Positions 17,812 to 26,901 of a DNA stretch of 64,000 nucleotides are shown in pieces. The notes under the pieces are model-generated. The model saw only the letters and a program-made list of their open reading frames with translations, had not been told where the DNA came from and made no database searches. The stretch lies in the NCBI RefSeq assembly GCF_015694425.1, contig NZ_JADQDN010000015.1, forward strand, positions 1 through 64,000, read 5' to 3'. A program made the translations under genes and the position numbers. Position 1 is the first letter of the stretch, and each line of letters begins with the position of its first letter. The stretch is from Microvirga terrestris (GTDB lineage: Bacteria; Pseudomonadota; Alphaproteobacteria; Rhizobiales; Beijerinckiaceae).

Positions 17812-18049
17812 AAGGTTTTTGACGACTGCGAGTGACCCATTCAATGTCTTCGACTGCCGCTCAACGTTTGGGACGCGTTCCAGATGGGGGATAACTACCA
17901 TCGACCAGCTCAGGGCTATAGCTGACCGGATCCTATGGCTGCCGGGGTACTTGCTGTTTGTCTGCACTTGGAAGAACGATGCGGAACGAAGCTGAGCCGC
18001 CTGCCTTTGCTGTTTGATGAACCTGCAAAACGGTACAGCCTCTTCCGAC

Positions 18050-18458
18050 ATGCCCCAATCCGATCCCCGCATGGTTATCCTCGTCGTGGAGGACGGGCCG
18101 CTCGTCCGCATGTTTCTCGCCGATGCCCTCGATGAGGCCGGGTACAAGGTCTTCGAGGCCGTGAGCGCAGATGAAGCCATAACCGTTCGGCAAGCGCGCC
18201 CCGACATTCAGGCCGTCGTCACCGACATTGAGATGCCGGCCTCGATGAACGGCATCGGGCTGGTCCGGGCGGTTCGGGAACGAGCCCGGCATCGGACTCG
18301 TGGCCACCTCAGGACGGGTGCGCCCCGGCCCCGACGATCTGCCGCCGGACGTGGTGTTCCTCGCCAAGCCCTACCTGCTCGTGACCGTCATCAACGTCAT
18401 TTGGCAGATGGCCATGGCGCAGGTGATCGGGCTTGTACCAAACGCCGCGCAAGCCTGA
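18050..18458 (+). pseudogene. Response regulator receiver gene with frameshift
   Basis: The first 80 residues form a receiver half with VVEDGPLVRMFLAD and phosphoacceptor VTDIEMPASMNG. At about 18285 the frame changes: the rest of the receiver, with LVATSGRVRPG and the conserved lysine in FLAKPYLL, is encoded one frame over and ends with TGA at 18456-18458. One lost base near 18285 explains this. As a side effect, the first half is in frame with the downstream kinase, giving a long fused open frame that should not be read as a natural fusion. An intact protein would be about 135 residues, without an output domain. Confidence 0.75.
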
Positions 18459-18481
18459 CAGTCCACCAGACCGGATTGGCC

Positions 18482-19585
18482 ATGAACGAGTTTCAGGAGA
18501 ATGTGGCGGATACCTCGGAGCGAACCGTCGCCGAACGACACATTGACGCCGTCCGGCAGCAGGGCGGGGTGTTCGTCGAGGCCGTCCGACGCACCCGCAT
18601 GCCGATGCTCGTGACCGATGCCACTATGCCCGGCAATCCTATCGTCTTTGCAAAACAATCATTCGTCGTTTTGTCCGGCTACAGCATGGACGAACTCCTC
18701 GGCCAGGATCCGCACTTCATGAACGGCGAAGACACTGGCCCGGAAGCTATCCGACGCTATCAAACGGCGATCAGGGAGGCGCGAGACGCAACGCTGGAGA
18801 TCCTGCAATACCGGAAGGATGGCACCCCATTTCGGGCGATGCTGTTCGCCAGCCCAGTGGATGACGGCCAGGGCACCATCACCAATCATTTCCTTTCCTA
18901 TCTCTACATCACCCGCCGTTACGACGCCGAGGAGGGCCTGCGAACGCTCACCACTGAACTGGAAGCCCGGGTCGCGACTAGAACCGGGGAGCTTGAAGCC
19001 GCCAGCACAAGGCTGTCGGCGCTGGTCGCCGAGCGGGAGATGCTGCTTGTGGAGGCTAAACACCGGGCCAAGAACAGCCTCGCCATCGCGGCTTCCCTCC
19101 TGGCCATTCAGGGCCGACGGCAGCCGGACCCGGCTGTCAGGGCGCTCTTTGAGGAAGCTCAGGATCGCCTCAACGCCATGGCGCGGGTCCATGACCTGCT
19201 CAGCAAGTCGGAAAGGGATCAGCACGTCGATGTGTCGATGTACGTGGCCGATCTGTGCGGCGCTCTGAGACCCATCACTGGGGATGATGATCGCGTGAGC
19301 CTGGAAGCGGACATTGCCGAAGGCATCCTGGTGAATGCCGACGCGGCAGTCCCGATCGGCATCGTGCTGACCGAACTCATCACCAATGCCGTGAAGTACG
19401 CCCTTCCGGCACCAAGGTCAGGAACGATCCTCTTCCGGGCGCACCGCAGTCAATCAAGGTGGATTGAACGGGTGGTTCAGGATGATGGCGTTGGGATGCT
19501 CAGCCTTCGGGAGGGATCGCTCGGCTATGCGTGCAGCAATCTGCTCAATAAGCACGCGAGGTGGGCCGAGAATCCGCAAAACTGA
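18482..19585 (+). CDS. LOV-like PAS HisKA_2 histidine kinase
   Basis: The 367-residue protein has a PAS domain of LOV type: NPIVFAKQSFVVLSGYS, then LGQDPHFMNG where photoactive LOV proteins read GRNCRFLQG, then YRKDGTPFRAMLFASPV. The flavin-binding cysteine is therefore absent. A coiled coil leads to a HisKA_2 domain with acceptor histidine in AKHRAKNSL and an N-box in ELITNAVKYA. The ATPase domain stops soon after GVGMLSLREGSLGYA, with an abnormal final 18 residues, suggesting a damaged 3' end. It follows the frameshifted receiver gene, its likely partner. The start at 18482 is an ATG close after the receiver stop. Confidence 0.7.
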   Translation: MNEFQENVADTSERTVAERHIDAVRQQGGVFVEAVRRTRMPMLVTDATMPGNPIVFAKQSFVVLSGYSMDELLGQDPHFMNGEDTGPEAIRRYQTAIREARDATLEILQYRKDGTPFRAMLFASPVDDGQGTITNHFLSYLYITRRYDAEEGLRTLTTELEARVATRTGELEAASTRLSALVAEREMLLVEAKHRAKNSLAIAASLLAIQGRRQPDPAVRALFEEAQDRLNAMARVHDLLSKSERDQHVDVSMYVADLCGALRPITGDDDRVSLEADIAEGILVNADAAVPIGIVLTELITNAVKYALPAPRSGTILFRAHRSQSRWIERVVQDDGVGMLSLREGSLGYACSNLLNKHARWAENPQN

Positions 19586-19696
19586 AATCACGGAACCGTA
19601 GCAAATGCGAACTGTGTTAGAATAGCTAGGGTCAGCTCTGGGTCAGGCTCTGACGATCCCATGCTATTTGGGGACGACTGGTGTTCTCTGGGAGGC

Positions 19697-19745
19697 TCGA
19701 CATTTGGCTTACTATCGGGATGTGCCAGTTCCGGACCCTTTTCCG
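19697..19745 (+). repeat. Degenerate dispersed intergenic motif
   Basis: Begins GACATTTGGCTTACTATCGG and continues GATGTGCCAGTTCCGGACCC. It aligns over its length with 14548-14590 and in its second half with 3468-3505. Function unknown. Confidence 0.4.
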
Positions 19746-20133
19746 TAACGCCCAAGACGCTAAGGTGCAGTGCGGGCCAATCAGCCAGGAAGCAGCCCGC
19801 AACGATGACGCTAATCCGCGATGGGGCCGAGATCCCCGCGGCAAGCTGCGCTCGGAACGGTGGTTAGGCCAGCAGATCTCAATCCTTGACCTCGCGATAC
19901 CCCACAACCTTCATGGCAGACTGGAGGCCAGTACAAAGTGTTCGGAAAGCTTGGCCGGGGCAATGAAATTGTTCTTTCTTTAGAACGCAACGTAAAATTA
20001 TCATAACCCTCAAAATGCTAGGAATCTCAGCAACGCAGCTCGACTCAGCCGACAAAGAAGCCATGAACTTGGAACTTCCTGCCCATTTGGCGTGTCACTC
20101 ACAAATCTCTGTTCTTTATGAAGAACAAAGCGG

Positions 20134-20163
20134 TTGACATTGAAGAAAACGAAGGGATATTTT
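20134..20163 (+). promoter_or_regulatory. Predicted sigma-70 promoter of ABC importer operon
   Basis: A perfect TTGACA at 20134-20139 is followed 16 to 18 bases later by GATATT/TATTTT. The start codon of the binding-protein gene lies about 55 bases downstream. Confidence 0.5.
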
Positions 20164-20215
20164 TTCCTCATATCAAGGCTCTCTTGGGGCCAACAGAAAA
20201 CCAGCGGAGATCATT

Positions 20216-21844
20216 ATGGCGGAGTTCGGTTCTGTTGCGGGGTTCGCACAAAGGGCTGGCCTCGCACTATTCGCGTCATCGGCCTTGGCTCTCATGCCCG
20301 TGCCCAGCGTCGCTCAGGACAAGCCGCAGGTGGGCGGAACCTTGCGCGTCGTGACCTATGAGCCGCTATGCCTGGATCAGATCGAGGGGACGTCACGCAA
20401 CACGCAAACCGCTCTGCAGAGCATTTACGATCGGCTGGTTTCTGAGAGTCTGGATGGCAAATTCCATCCTTGGATCGCGGACAAGTGGACGATCTCGGAT
20501 GATCAGCTGACCTACGCTTTCACCATCCGTGATGGCGTGAAGTTCCATGACGGCACACCTCTGGATGCAGAAGCCGTCCGCTTCAACCTGAAGCGCTGGC
20601 TTGACGTCAAGAAGGCCGGCGGCGTGCCGATCGAGGCAATCTCGGCGAGCGGCAACATCGTTACCGTGAAATTGAGCAGGGCATACAGTCCGTTTCTGCA
20701 TGATCTGAGCGAGCCCGCTCAAGGCTTCATCTCGCCCGCCTCTATTCAGAAATACAGCAAGGAGCAGCGCTGCGCCGGCGGGCCCGGCATCACCGCCGGC
20801 TCCGGACCGTTCAAGGTCCTGTCCCGCACTGCGGGCCGCGATCTCGTGCTCGAGCGGAACGACGATTACAACTGGGGTCCTAAGGACGCCATTCACGAAG
20901 GCAAGGCGTATCTCGACAAGGTCGAATTGCGATTTCTCAAGGAAGATTCCGTTCGTGTCGGCGCTGTTGAATCCAATCAGGCCGATATCGCGACCGGTGT
21001 GCCGGCGATTTCCATCGAGGACATCAAGGCGAAGCCTCACCTGAAGCTTCTTCAGGCGCAACAGCCCGGCATTCCTTGGTCGTTCTGGCTCAATCAATCC
21101 AAGGCGCCGCTCGACGACATCAAGATCCGCGAAGCCTTGCGCATCGGTGCCGACTATGCCGGTCTCATCGAAGCCGTCTTCCTCGGAACCGCGACGCCGG
21201 CCTATTCGGCGCTCACGCCCGCTGTCGCGACCGGCTACGATGCGTCTTTCGAGAAGGCATGGACATTCGACGTCCAGAAGGCCAAGACCCTGCTGGATGA
21301 GGCAGGCTGGTCCAAGACCGACAGCGAAGGCTTCCGCGTCAAGGACGGGAGGCGCCTGACCCTGCGCGCCATCTCTGCGGCTCCGTGGACCAACCAGCAG
21401 CGCGACCTCTTTGCCCAGGGATTGAAAGCGGCTTTCGCTTCCATCGGCATCGACTATGTTCGTGACGTCGTCGATTTCGGCACGGCCGACACGCGCTTCA
21501 AGGCCAACGACTACAACATTGTCGATACGTCTCAGGCCGCAAGCGAACCGAACCTGCTCTACGGCGCGTTCTATTCCACCGAGACCTGGGATAAGAACAC
21601 GAACTGGGGCTTCGTAAAGGACAGGGATCTCGATGAGGCTCTTGCTGCCGGACTTGCGACAACCGATCGGGAAAAGCGTATTGCCGCGTACAAGGCCGCG
21701 CAGAAGATCATCGCGGAGAAGGTCTACCTGATCCCCATTGCAAACCCGACCGTGCTGCTCGTCGTCAACAACAAGGTGCAGGACGTAACCTTCGGAACAT
21801 CCGGGCAGATCGGTTCCTACTACGACGTCTGGCTGTCCAAGTAA
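20216..21844 (+). CDS. Peptide/nickel-type ABC substrate-binding protein
   Basis: The 542-residue protein is a family 5 extracellular solute-binding protein. An N-terminal signal peptide with hydrophobic core ALFASSALALMPVPSVA precedes the mature domain, which starts with GGTLRVVTYEP. The motif YAFTIRDGVKFHDGTPLDAE is the family signature. It binds oligopeptides, nickel chelates or related compounds in the periplasm and hands them to the permeases encoded directly downstream. A GGAG ribosome-binding site precedes the ATG. The specific ligand is not predictable. Confidence 0.9.
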   Translation: MAEFGSVAGFAQRAGLALFASSALALMPVPSVAQDKPQVGGTLRVVTYEPLCLDQIEGTSRNTQTALQSIYDRLVSESLDGKFHPWIADKWTISDDQLTYAFTIRDGVKFHDGTPLDAEAVRFNLKRWLDVKKAGGVPIEAISASGNIVTVKLSRAYSPFLHDLSEPAQGFISPASIQKYSKEQRCAGGPGITAGSGPFKVLSRTAGRDLVLERNDDYNWGPKDAIHEGKAYLDKVELRFLKEDSVRVGAVESNQADIATGVPAISIEDIKAKPHLKLLQAQQPGIPWSFWLNQSKAPLDDIKIREALRIGADYAGLIEAVFLGTATPAYSALTPAVATGYDASFEKAWTFDVQKAKTLLDEAGWSKTDSEGFRVKDGRRLTLRAISAAPWTNQQRDLFAQGLKAAFASIGIDYVRDVVDFGTADTRFKANDYNIVDTSQAASEPNLLYGAFYSTETWDKNTNWGFVKDRDLDEALAAGLATTDREKRIAAYKAAQKIIAEKVYLIPIANPTVLLVVNNKVQDVTFGTSGQIGSYYDVWLSK

Positions 21845-21854
21845 GGGGCACGGC

Positions 21855-22790
21855 TTGCACATCGCAAGAGAACTCTTGATCCGCATTCTCGCGGGAGCAG
21901 CAGTCCTCTGGGCTGCTGCTTCTTTAGCATTTGCGATCCTTCAACTCTTTCCAAGCGACCCAGTCCAGGTCATCTATGGTGCCGATACATCCATAACGCC
22001 CGAAGTGCGCGCTGCCATTCGGGCGGATTTCGGCCTCGACCGGCCCGTCTGGGAGCAATACCAGCACTTCCTCATCAGGATTGCTCAGGGCGACCTCGGC
22101 ATATCCTATCAGCAACGCCGGAGCGTCGTATCCATCATCGGCAGCGAGCTCGGATCGACCCTGGTCCTCGCTTCCCTGTCCGTCGCGATTGCCGTGCTCA
22201 TGGCCTGCGTCGCCTCGCTTCTGACCTCCGGCCGCAGAACATGGCTTCGCAGGGTACTGTCCTCGATCGAGCTCCTGAGCGTCTCGACCCCAGCTTTCTG
22301 GATCGGGATCCTGCTGCTGACGTTCTTCTCGTTCAAATGGCAGCTCTTTCCCGTCGTGGCCGATGAGGGCTGGCGCTCCCTTGTGCTCCCCGTCGTAACG
22401 CTGGCACTCGCCGTATTCGGCAGCCTGAGCCAGGTGATGCGGGAAGAGATGGATCTGGCGCTCGAGCAGCCCTTCATTCTGACGGCGCGAACCCGGGGGC
22501 TGTCGGAATGGGCGATCCGCTGGAGGCATGCCTTCGGCCACGCGCTGATCCCCTTCATCACGATCAGCACGGAGATCTTCGGCGGGCTCCTGGCCGGGTC
22601 CATCATCACCGAGCAGGTGTTCGGGCGGCCCGGCCTCGGGCGCATCACCCTGGAGGCGATCACCAATCACGACATTCCCGTCGTCATGGGTATCGTTCTC
22701 CTTGTCGCCTTCGTCTTCGTGGCTCTTAACATCGTGGCCGACCTACTCTACCGTGTGGTCGATCCTAGGCTGCGCGTTTCCGCATCATGA
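21855..22790 (+). CDS. ABC permease, DppB type
   Basis: The 311-residue membrane protein has about six transmembrane segments and the binding-protein-dependent transport motif with REEMDLALEQPFILTARTRG preceding the EAA loop. The N-terminal half carries the GLDRPVWEQYQHFL segment typical of DppB/OppB. Translation starts from TTG, ten bases after the stop of the binding-protein gene. Its stop overlaps the next permease start (ATGA). It forms the channel with the DppC-type subunit. Confidence 0.9.
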   Translation: MHIARELLIRILAGAAVLWAAASLAFAILQLFPSDPVQVIYGADTSITPEVRAAIRADFGLDRPVWEQYQHFLIRIAQGDLGISYQQRRSVVSIIGSELGSTLVLASLSVAIAVLMACVASLLTSGRRTWLRRVLSSIELLSVSTPAFWIGILLLTFFSFKWQLFPVVADEGWRSLVLPVVTLALAVFGSLSQVMREEMDLALEQPFILTARTRGLSEWAIRWRHAFGHALIPFITISTEIFGGLLAGSIITEQVFGRPGLGRITLEAITNHDIPVVMGIVLLVAFVFVALNIVADLLYRVVDPRLRVSAS

Positions 22791-23662
22791 CCGTTCCTGC
22801 GCCAGAACTCATCCATCCAACCTCCCTTCATCCTGCACCGCAGACCGTCAGGCGATCACGTCGCTTTCCGGCCGGCGTTGCACTTGCCACGTGCATACTG
22901 GCCTTCCTGGCCCTATGCGCGATAAGCCCCACCCTGATCGCACCGCAGGATCCCTACAAAATCAGCCTGCTGCACACGCTGCGCGCTCCTTCCCTGGAAT
23001 TTCCTTTCGGAACCGATCAGCTCGGGCGCGACATCTTCTCGCGCGTCGTGCATGGCGCCAGCTACTCGCTCGCCATCGGGCTGGGAGCGACCCTCATTGC
23101 CGTCATCAGCGGTCTCTCCATCGGCCTGGTCGCCGGCAGCGCCGGCGGGGTCGTCGATCTGGCGTTCATGCGTTTGATTGACGTTCTGCTGGCTTTCCCG
23201 GCGCTCTTCATGTCGATGACGGTCGTCGCGCTGATCGGTACTGGAGGCGTCAATGTCCTGATTGCCATCGCCATTGCCGAAATTCCCCGATATGCGCGCA
23301 TCGTGCGCTCGCAGGTCTTGATCGTGCGCACATCCGGTTATGTCGAAGCCGCTCGCATCCTCGGGCAACGCCGATGGGTCACTTTGCTCCGTCATATTCT
23401 TCCCCATACGGTCGGCCCCTTGATCATCCTATCGACGCTCGGAATCGGCAGTGCGATTCTCTCCTCCGCGGCGCTCAGCTATCTAGGCTTGGGTCCCAAG
23501 CCTCCGACCCCTGAATGGGGTCTGATGCTGGCGGAGGGACAGGGCTATCTGCGAAAGGCCTGGTGGATCGGCGTCTTCCCGGGCGTTTTTGCAACGCTCA
23601 CCGTAATCTCTACCACTGTGCTCGGTCGCCGCCTGAAGGCTCTCTCGGACGGCAGGGTTTGA
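22787..23662 (+). CDS. ABC permease, DppC type
   Basis: The 291-residue protein has the OppC/DppC N-terminal pattern (FGTDQLGRDIFSRVVHGASY) and the EAA region near YVEAARILGQRRW. About six membrane segments are seen. It pairs with the preceding permease and is followed after three bases by the fused ATPase gene. Confidence 0.9.
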   Translation: MTVPAPELIHPTSLHPAPQTVRRSRRFPAGVALATCILAFLALCAISPTLIAPQDPYKISLLHTLRAPSLEFPFGTDQLGRDIFSRVVHGASYSLAIGLGATLIAVISGLSIGLVAGSAGGVVDLAFMRLIDVLLAFPALFMSMTVVALIGTGGVNVLIAIAIAEIPRYARIVRSQVLIVRTSGYVEAARILGQRRWVTLLRHILPHTVGPLIILSTLGIGSAILSSAALSYLGLGPKPPTPEWGLMLAEGQGYLRKAWWIGVFPGVFATLTVISTTVLGRRLKALSDGRV

Positions 23663-23665
23663 TCG

Positions 23666-25267
23666 ATGCCGCTGCTGAATGTCGAAAACCTGAGCGTTTC
23701 ATTTCCAGGCGCGGCTGCGATCCGAGGCTTGAGCTTTACCGTTGATGCTGGCCAATGCGTGGCGATCGTCGGCGAATCCGGATCGGGCAAATCCGTCACG
23801 GCCCGTGCCCTTGTTGGGCTCGCGGGAGACAATGCAGCCGTCTCGGCCGATCGTCTGCAGCTCGATGGAAGGGATCTTCTGAATCTCTCACCGTCGCAAT
23901 GGCGCTCCGTTCGCGGCCGACAGATCGGCTTCGTTCTGCAGGATGCCCTCGTGTCGCTAGATCCGTTGAAGACGGTCGGGTCGGAGATCAACGAGGCCCT
24001 GATCCAGCACACGGACATTCCTCGACGGGCGGCAAGACAAAAGGTTCTCGACCTCCTGACCTCGGTCGGCATCCCCGACCCTGAGCAGAGGATCGATCAA
24101 TTCGCCCACCAACTCTCCGGCGGCTTGCGGCAACGCGCATTGATCGCTTCGGCCATTGCAGCCGGTCCAGCCCTTCTGATCGCCGACGAGCCAACGACAG
24201 CTCTCGACGTCATCGTTCAGGCGCAGATCCTTTCCCTGTTGCGCGAGATGAAAGCCAAGGGAACCGGACTCATCCTTATCTCACATGATCTGGCCGTGGT
24301 GGCATCGCTTGCCGATCACATCATCGTTCTCAAGGATGGAGCCGTAGTGGAAACGGGTTCACCCAAACAGGTGTTCTCGGCCCCGCAGGCGGCTTATACG
24401 CGCGCCCTGCTGGCAGCCATTCCCTCTGTCCAAACAAAAGGGCCGCGACTGACGGCGGGGATGGATGCGGAGACGGCGTCCCCCATTGAGCAGGCGCCGA
24501 GTGAATGGGCTGCCCTCGAGGCTCGTGCCTTAACAAAGTCGTACGAGGGCTGGCTTGTCGTTGACAATGTCGACATGAAGCTTCAGACCGGCGAAACCCT
24601 CGGCCTCGTTGGAGCCTCCGGCAGCGGGAAGACCACCTTAGCCCGCCTGCTCCTGGCTCTTCAGCAGCCGAACAAGGGTAAGGTTTTCCTCAATGGAAAA
24701 CCTTGGTCGCATCTGACCGAGAGACAACGGCGGCCCTTGCGCCCGCGGCTCCAGCTGGTCTCGCAGGATCCGCTGGGTTCATTCGACCCGCGCTACAAGG
24801 TCATCGACATTCTCACCGAAGCGTTGAGAATCACGGACCTCCCCAAGCGCGAATGGACGGCACGTGCGACCCAACTCCTCCAGTTCGTCGGGTTGAGTGA
24901 GACACATCTCTCTCGGCGACCACGGCAGCTATCCGGCGGTCAGAGGCAACGTGTGGCGATAGCCCGCGCATTGGCGATGCAGCCGGATATTCTCATTTGC
25001 GATGAACCAGTTTCGGCGCTGGACGTTTCGACTCAGGCTCAGGTGCTCGATCTCCTTGAAGATCTGAAGCGCCAGTTCGGCCTGACTATTCTCTTCATCT
25101 CGCATGATCTCGGCGTCGTGCATCATGTCAGCGACAGGGTCATGGTGATGCATGCCGGCCGGATCGTCGAGGAAGGCCCGGTGGATACGGTTTTCGCGCA
25201 TCCGCGCGACGCCTATACACAAGGACTCCTCGCGGCGCTGCCGCGCCTCCCGTCTTACGAAGCTTGA
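23666..25267 (+). CDS. Fused double ABC ATPase, DppD-DppF type
   Basis: The 533-residue protein holds two complete nucleotide-binding domains. The first has Walker A GESGSGKS, signature LSGGLRQR and Walker B LLIADEP; the second has GASGSGKT, LSGGQRQR and ILICDEP. In many systems these are separate proteins, DppD and DppF; here they are one chain with a short linker near residue 265. It energises the permease pair encoded upstream, so this importer is complete. Confidence 0.92.
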   Translation: MPLLNVENLSVSFPGAAAIRGLSFTVDAGQCVAIVGESGSGKSVTARALVGLAGDNAAVSADRLQLDGRDLLNLSPSQWRSVRGRQIGFVLQDALVSLDPLKTVGSEINEALIQHTDIPRRAARQKVLDLLTSVGIPDPEQRIDQFAHQLSGGLRQRALIASAIAAGPALLIADEPTTALDVIVQAQILSLLREMKAKGTGLILISHDLAVVASLADHIIVLKDGAVVETGSPKQVFSAPQAAYTRALLAAIPSVQTKGPRLTAGMDAETASPIEQAPSEWAALEARALTKSYEGWLVVDNVDMKLQTGETLGLVGASGSGKTTLARLLLALQQPNKGKVFLNGKPWSHLTERQRRPLRPRLQLVSQDPLGSFDPRYKVIDILTEALRITDLPKREWTARATQLLQFVGLSETHLSRRPRQLSGGQRQRVAIARALAMQPDILICDEPVSALDVSTQAQVLDLLEDLKRQFGLTILFISHDLGVVHHVSDRVMVMHAGRIVEEGPVDTVFAHPRDAYTQGLLAALPRLPSYEA

Positions 25268-25286
25268 GAAGCAGAAAGAGACCGTC

Positions 25287-26117
25287 ATGACCATGGTTCC
25301 AACCGCGCAGTACATCTCGGCGCTTGAAACATGGTACGCGAACAGGATCGAGACGCTGAAGAAGCCTGAAGGGTGGCTGAGCGTGAGCGGTCTGGAATGG
25401 CTCCACCCTGGGACGTGGCGCTTCGGATCTGCTCCTGATAACGATATCGTTCTCGACAACGCGCCGCACCACGCCGGAATTATCCTGTATCGCGACGATG
25501 GGACGGCTCACGTGCAACTCGATCCATCGGCAGATGGAACCATCGATGGCGAGAGGATTGCGCAGGCTCAGTTGCACGACGATACAGAGACCCCGACAAT
25601 GGTGGCTTTCGGTACCGTTTCCTTCCACCTGATCCGGCGGGACGATCGCAAGGCCTTGCGGATCCGAGATTGTGCTAACCGGAACAGGCCGCGCTTTGCA
25701 GGCATCCCCCGCTTTCCGGTCGATGCATCTTGGCGCATCCTTGCGGATTGGGTTCCTCTACCTGAGCCCCGTCCCCTCGATGTCGACAGCGTGATCGGGA
25801 CCGTGAACACCATCCTGGTGACCCACAAGGCGGTCTTCTCCCGTGACGGCATCCGCTATGAACTTTGGCCGACCCATGGCACGAAAGATGCACCGATGTT
25901 CGTGCTGCGCGATGGCACGTCGGGCACAGAGACTTATGGCGCAAGCCGCTTTCTGATCGGCGAGGTGCAGGGGTCGACGATCGTCTTGGACTTCAACAAA
26001 GCCATCAATCCACCCTGCGCCTTCACCGACTTCGCAACTTGTCCGCTGCCCCCGGCGGAGAACAAGCTGCCGCTCCGCATCAAGGCCGGCGAGAAACTCC
26101 CGTCCTTCCACACCTGA
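25287..26117 (+). CDS. DUF1684 domain protein
   Basis: The 276-residue protein has the DUF1684 pattern: an N-terminal WYANRIETLKKPEGWLSVSG segment and a C-terminal segment FNKAINPPCAFTDFATCPLP with conserved cysteines. The family is widespread but of unknown function. It begins twenty bases after the ATPase stop and is probably in the same transcript, so it may act on the imported substrate. No signal peptide is visible, so it should be cytosolic. The frame extends upstream into the ATPase gene but the ATG at 25287 is the sensible start. Confidence 0.82.
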   Translation: MTMVPTAQYISALETWYANRIETLKKPEGWLSVSGLEWLHPGTWRFGSAPDNDIVLDNAPHHAGIILYRDDGTAHVQLDPSADGTIDGERIAQAQLHDDTETPTMVAFGTVSFHLIRRDDRKALRIRDCANRNRPRFAGIPRFPVDASWRILADWVPLPEPRPLDVDSVIGTVNTILVTHKAVFSRDGIRYELWPTHGTKDAPMFVLRDGTSGTETYGASRFLIGEVQGSTIVLDFNKAINPPCAFTDFATCPLPPAENKLPLRIKAGEKLPSFHT

Positions 26118-26152
26118 AGCATCGGAAGGGAGAAAGCCTCCTCCCCCGTCTT

Positions 26153-26581
26153 TCATCGTTTCCTGTTGACGACCGCCGCTCCACCCAGAGCCATTACCCC
26201 GCCAACAGCGCCAAGCGGGGTTGGCATTTCCCCGAGCCACACGAAGCCGAGCAGAGTAGCGACCGGAGATACGCAATCCATGAAGTTGGACGCGCGGCTT
26301 GCCGGCAGCCGTGACAAGGCGACGGACCAGGTTCCATAGGCGACGAGGCTCGGGACGAGAGCGAGATAGATCACGGCCTGGATGTTCAAAGGCGATGCCT
26401 CGGCAAGCTGGCTTACGCCGCTCGGCAGCCAGGGAGCGAGGACGAGTGCCCCAAGCACCATATTCAAAGCCGAAACATTCAGCGGCTTATGCGTTGCGAA
26501 GAGCGGCTTCTGCACCACGGTGGTCACGGAGTTGCAAAGGGCCGGGCCGAGGATCTGCAGCGCCCCGGTGCCGAGATCCCT
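26153..26581 (-). pseudogene. C-terminal half of an EamA/DMT transporter
   Basis: The recognisable part is the second EamA repeat of a drug/metabolite transporter: about five membrane segments, from ILGPALCNSVTTVVQKPLF through GVMALGGAAVVNRKR. The first five-helix repeat is missing. The open frame continues upstream to about 26959, but that sequence has no transporter character and includes a hairpin. A 5' deletion or rearrangement is the simplest explanation. DMT proteins normally have ten segments and about 300 residues. Confidence 0.65.
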
Positions 26582-26901
26582 AGAGGCACCCAAGACTGGC
26601 GTCTGCTGGTTCTGCAGGCGAGCCCAGTGTGACTTCTTACGATCGTCAGCAAGCGTGAGCAGAACCACAGCCTCGGGAATGAGGGCGGACCCGACATATA
26701 ATCCTACAAATACCTTGCCCGGCAATCGTTGAGAGACGCAGAGTTGCACCCTCCGGGATCGAACAAAAACTTGAAGCCACATAAAGAAGGAGCCTGCCTC
26801 GCGGAGCAGGGCAGGCTCTTCGTTACGAATCTGGGCTCTGCGGATCATTGCCCCGCGACGTGGGGCCTGTCGACCTTGATCCCGCGAGCCTCGTGGCCCG
26901 A
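26582..26901. other. Region upstream of the truncated transporter
   Basis: No intact gene. The minus-strand frame here encodes a short hydrophobic stretch that resembles neither the first half of the transporter nor any family I recognise. It contains a terminator-like hairpin for the hydrolase gene near 26790-26820. Confidence 0.35.
26790..26821 (-). terminator. Terminator-like hairpin after hydrolase gene
   Basis: An inverted repeat AGCCTGCC / GGCAGGCT with an 11-12-base loop lies about 80 bases after the hydrolase stop. On the minus strand it is followed by CCTTCTTTATG, a weak T-rich tail. Confidence 0.45.

Larger units (their letters stand above)
19586..20215. other. Intergenic region with motif copy and promoter
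   Basis: About 630 bases without a supported gene. Short frames on both strands have no credible start or family resemblance. The region contains a copy of the dispersed motif at 19697-19745 and a promoter for the downstream ABC operon near 20134-20163. Confidence 0.45.

Noticed and set aside
18014..19585. Natural fusion of receiver and histidine kinase
   Set aside because: The receiver's second half is found in another frame and ends before the kinase start, so the fusion frame arises from a frameshift.
19632..19983. Small genes on either strand in the 19.6-20.0 kb gap
   Set aside because: Composition and lack of start signals do not support coding. Part of the similarity to other intergenic regions comes from the dispersed motif.
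20393..21886. Long minus-strand frame of 497 residues opposite the binding-protein gene
   Set aside because: It mirrors a clear solute-binding protein with signal peptide and ribosome-binding site.
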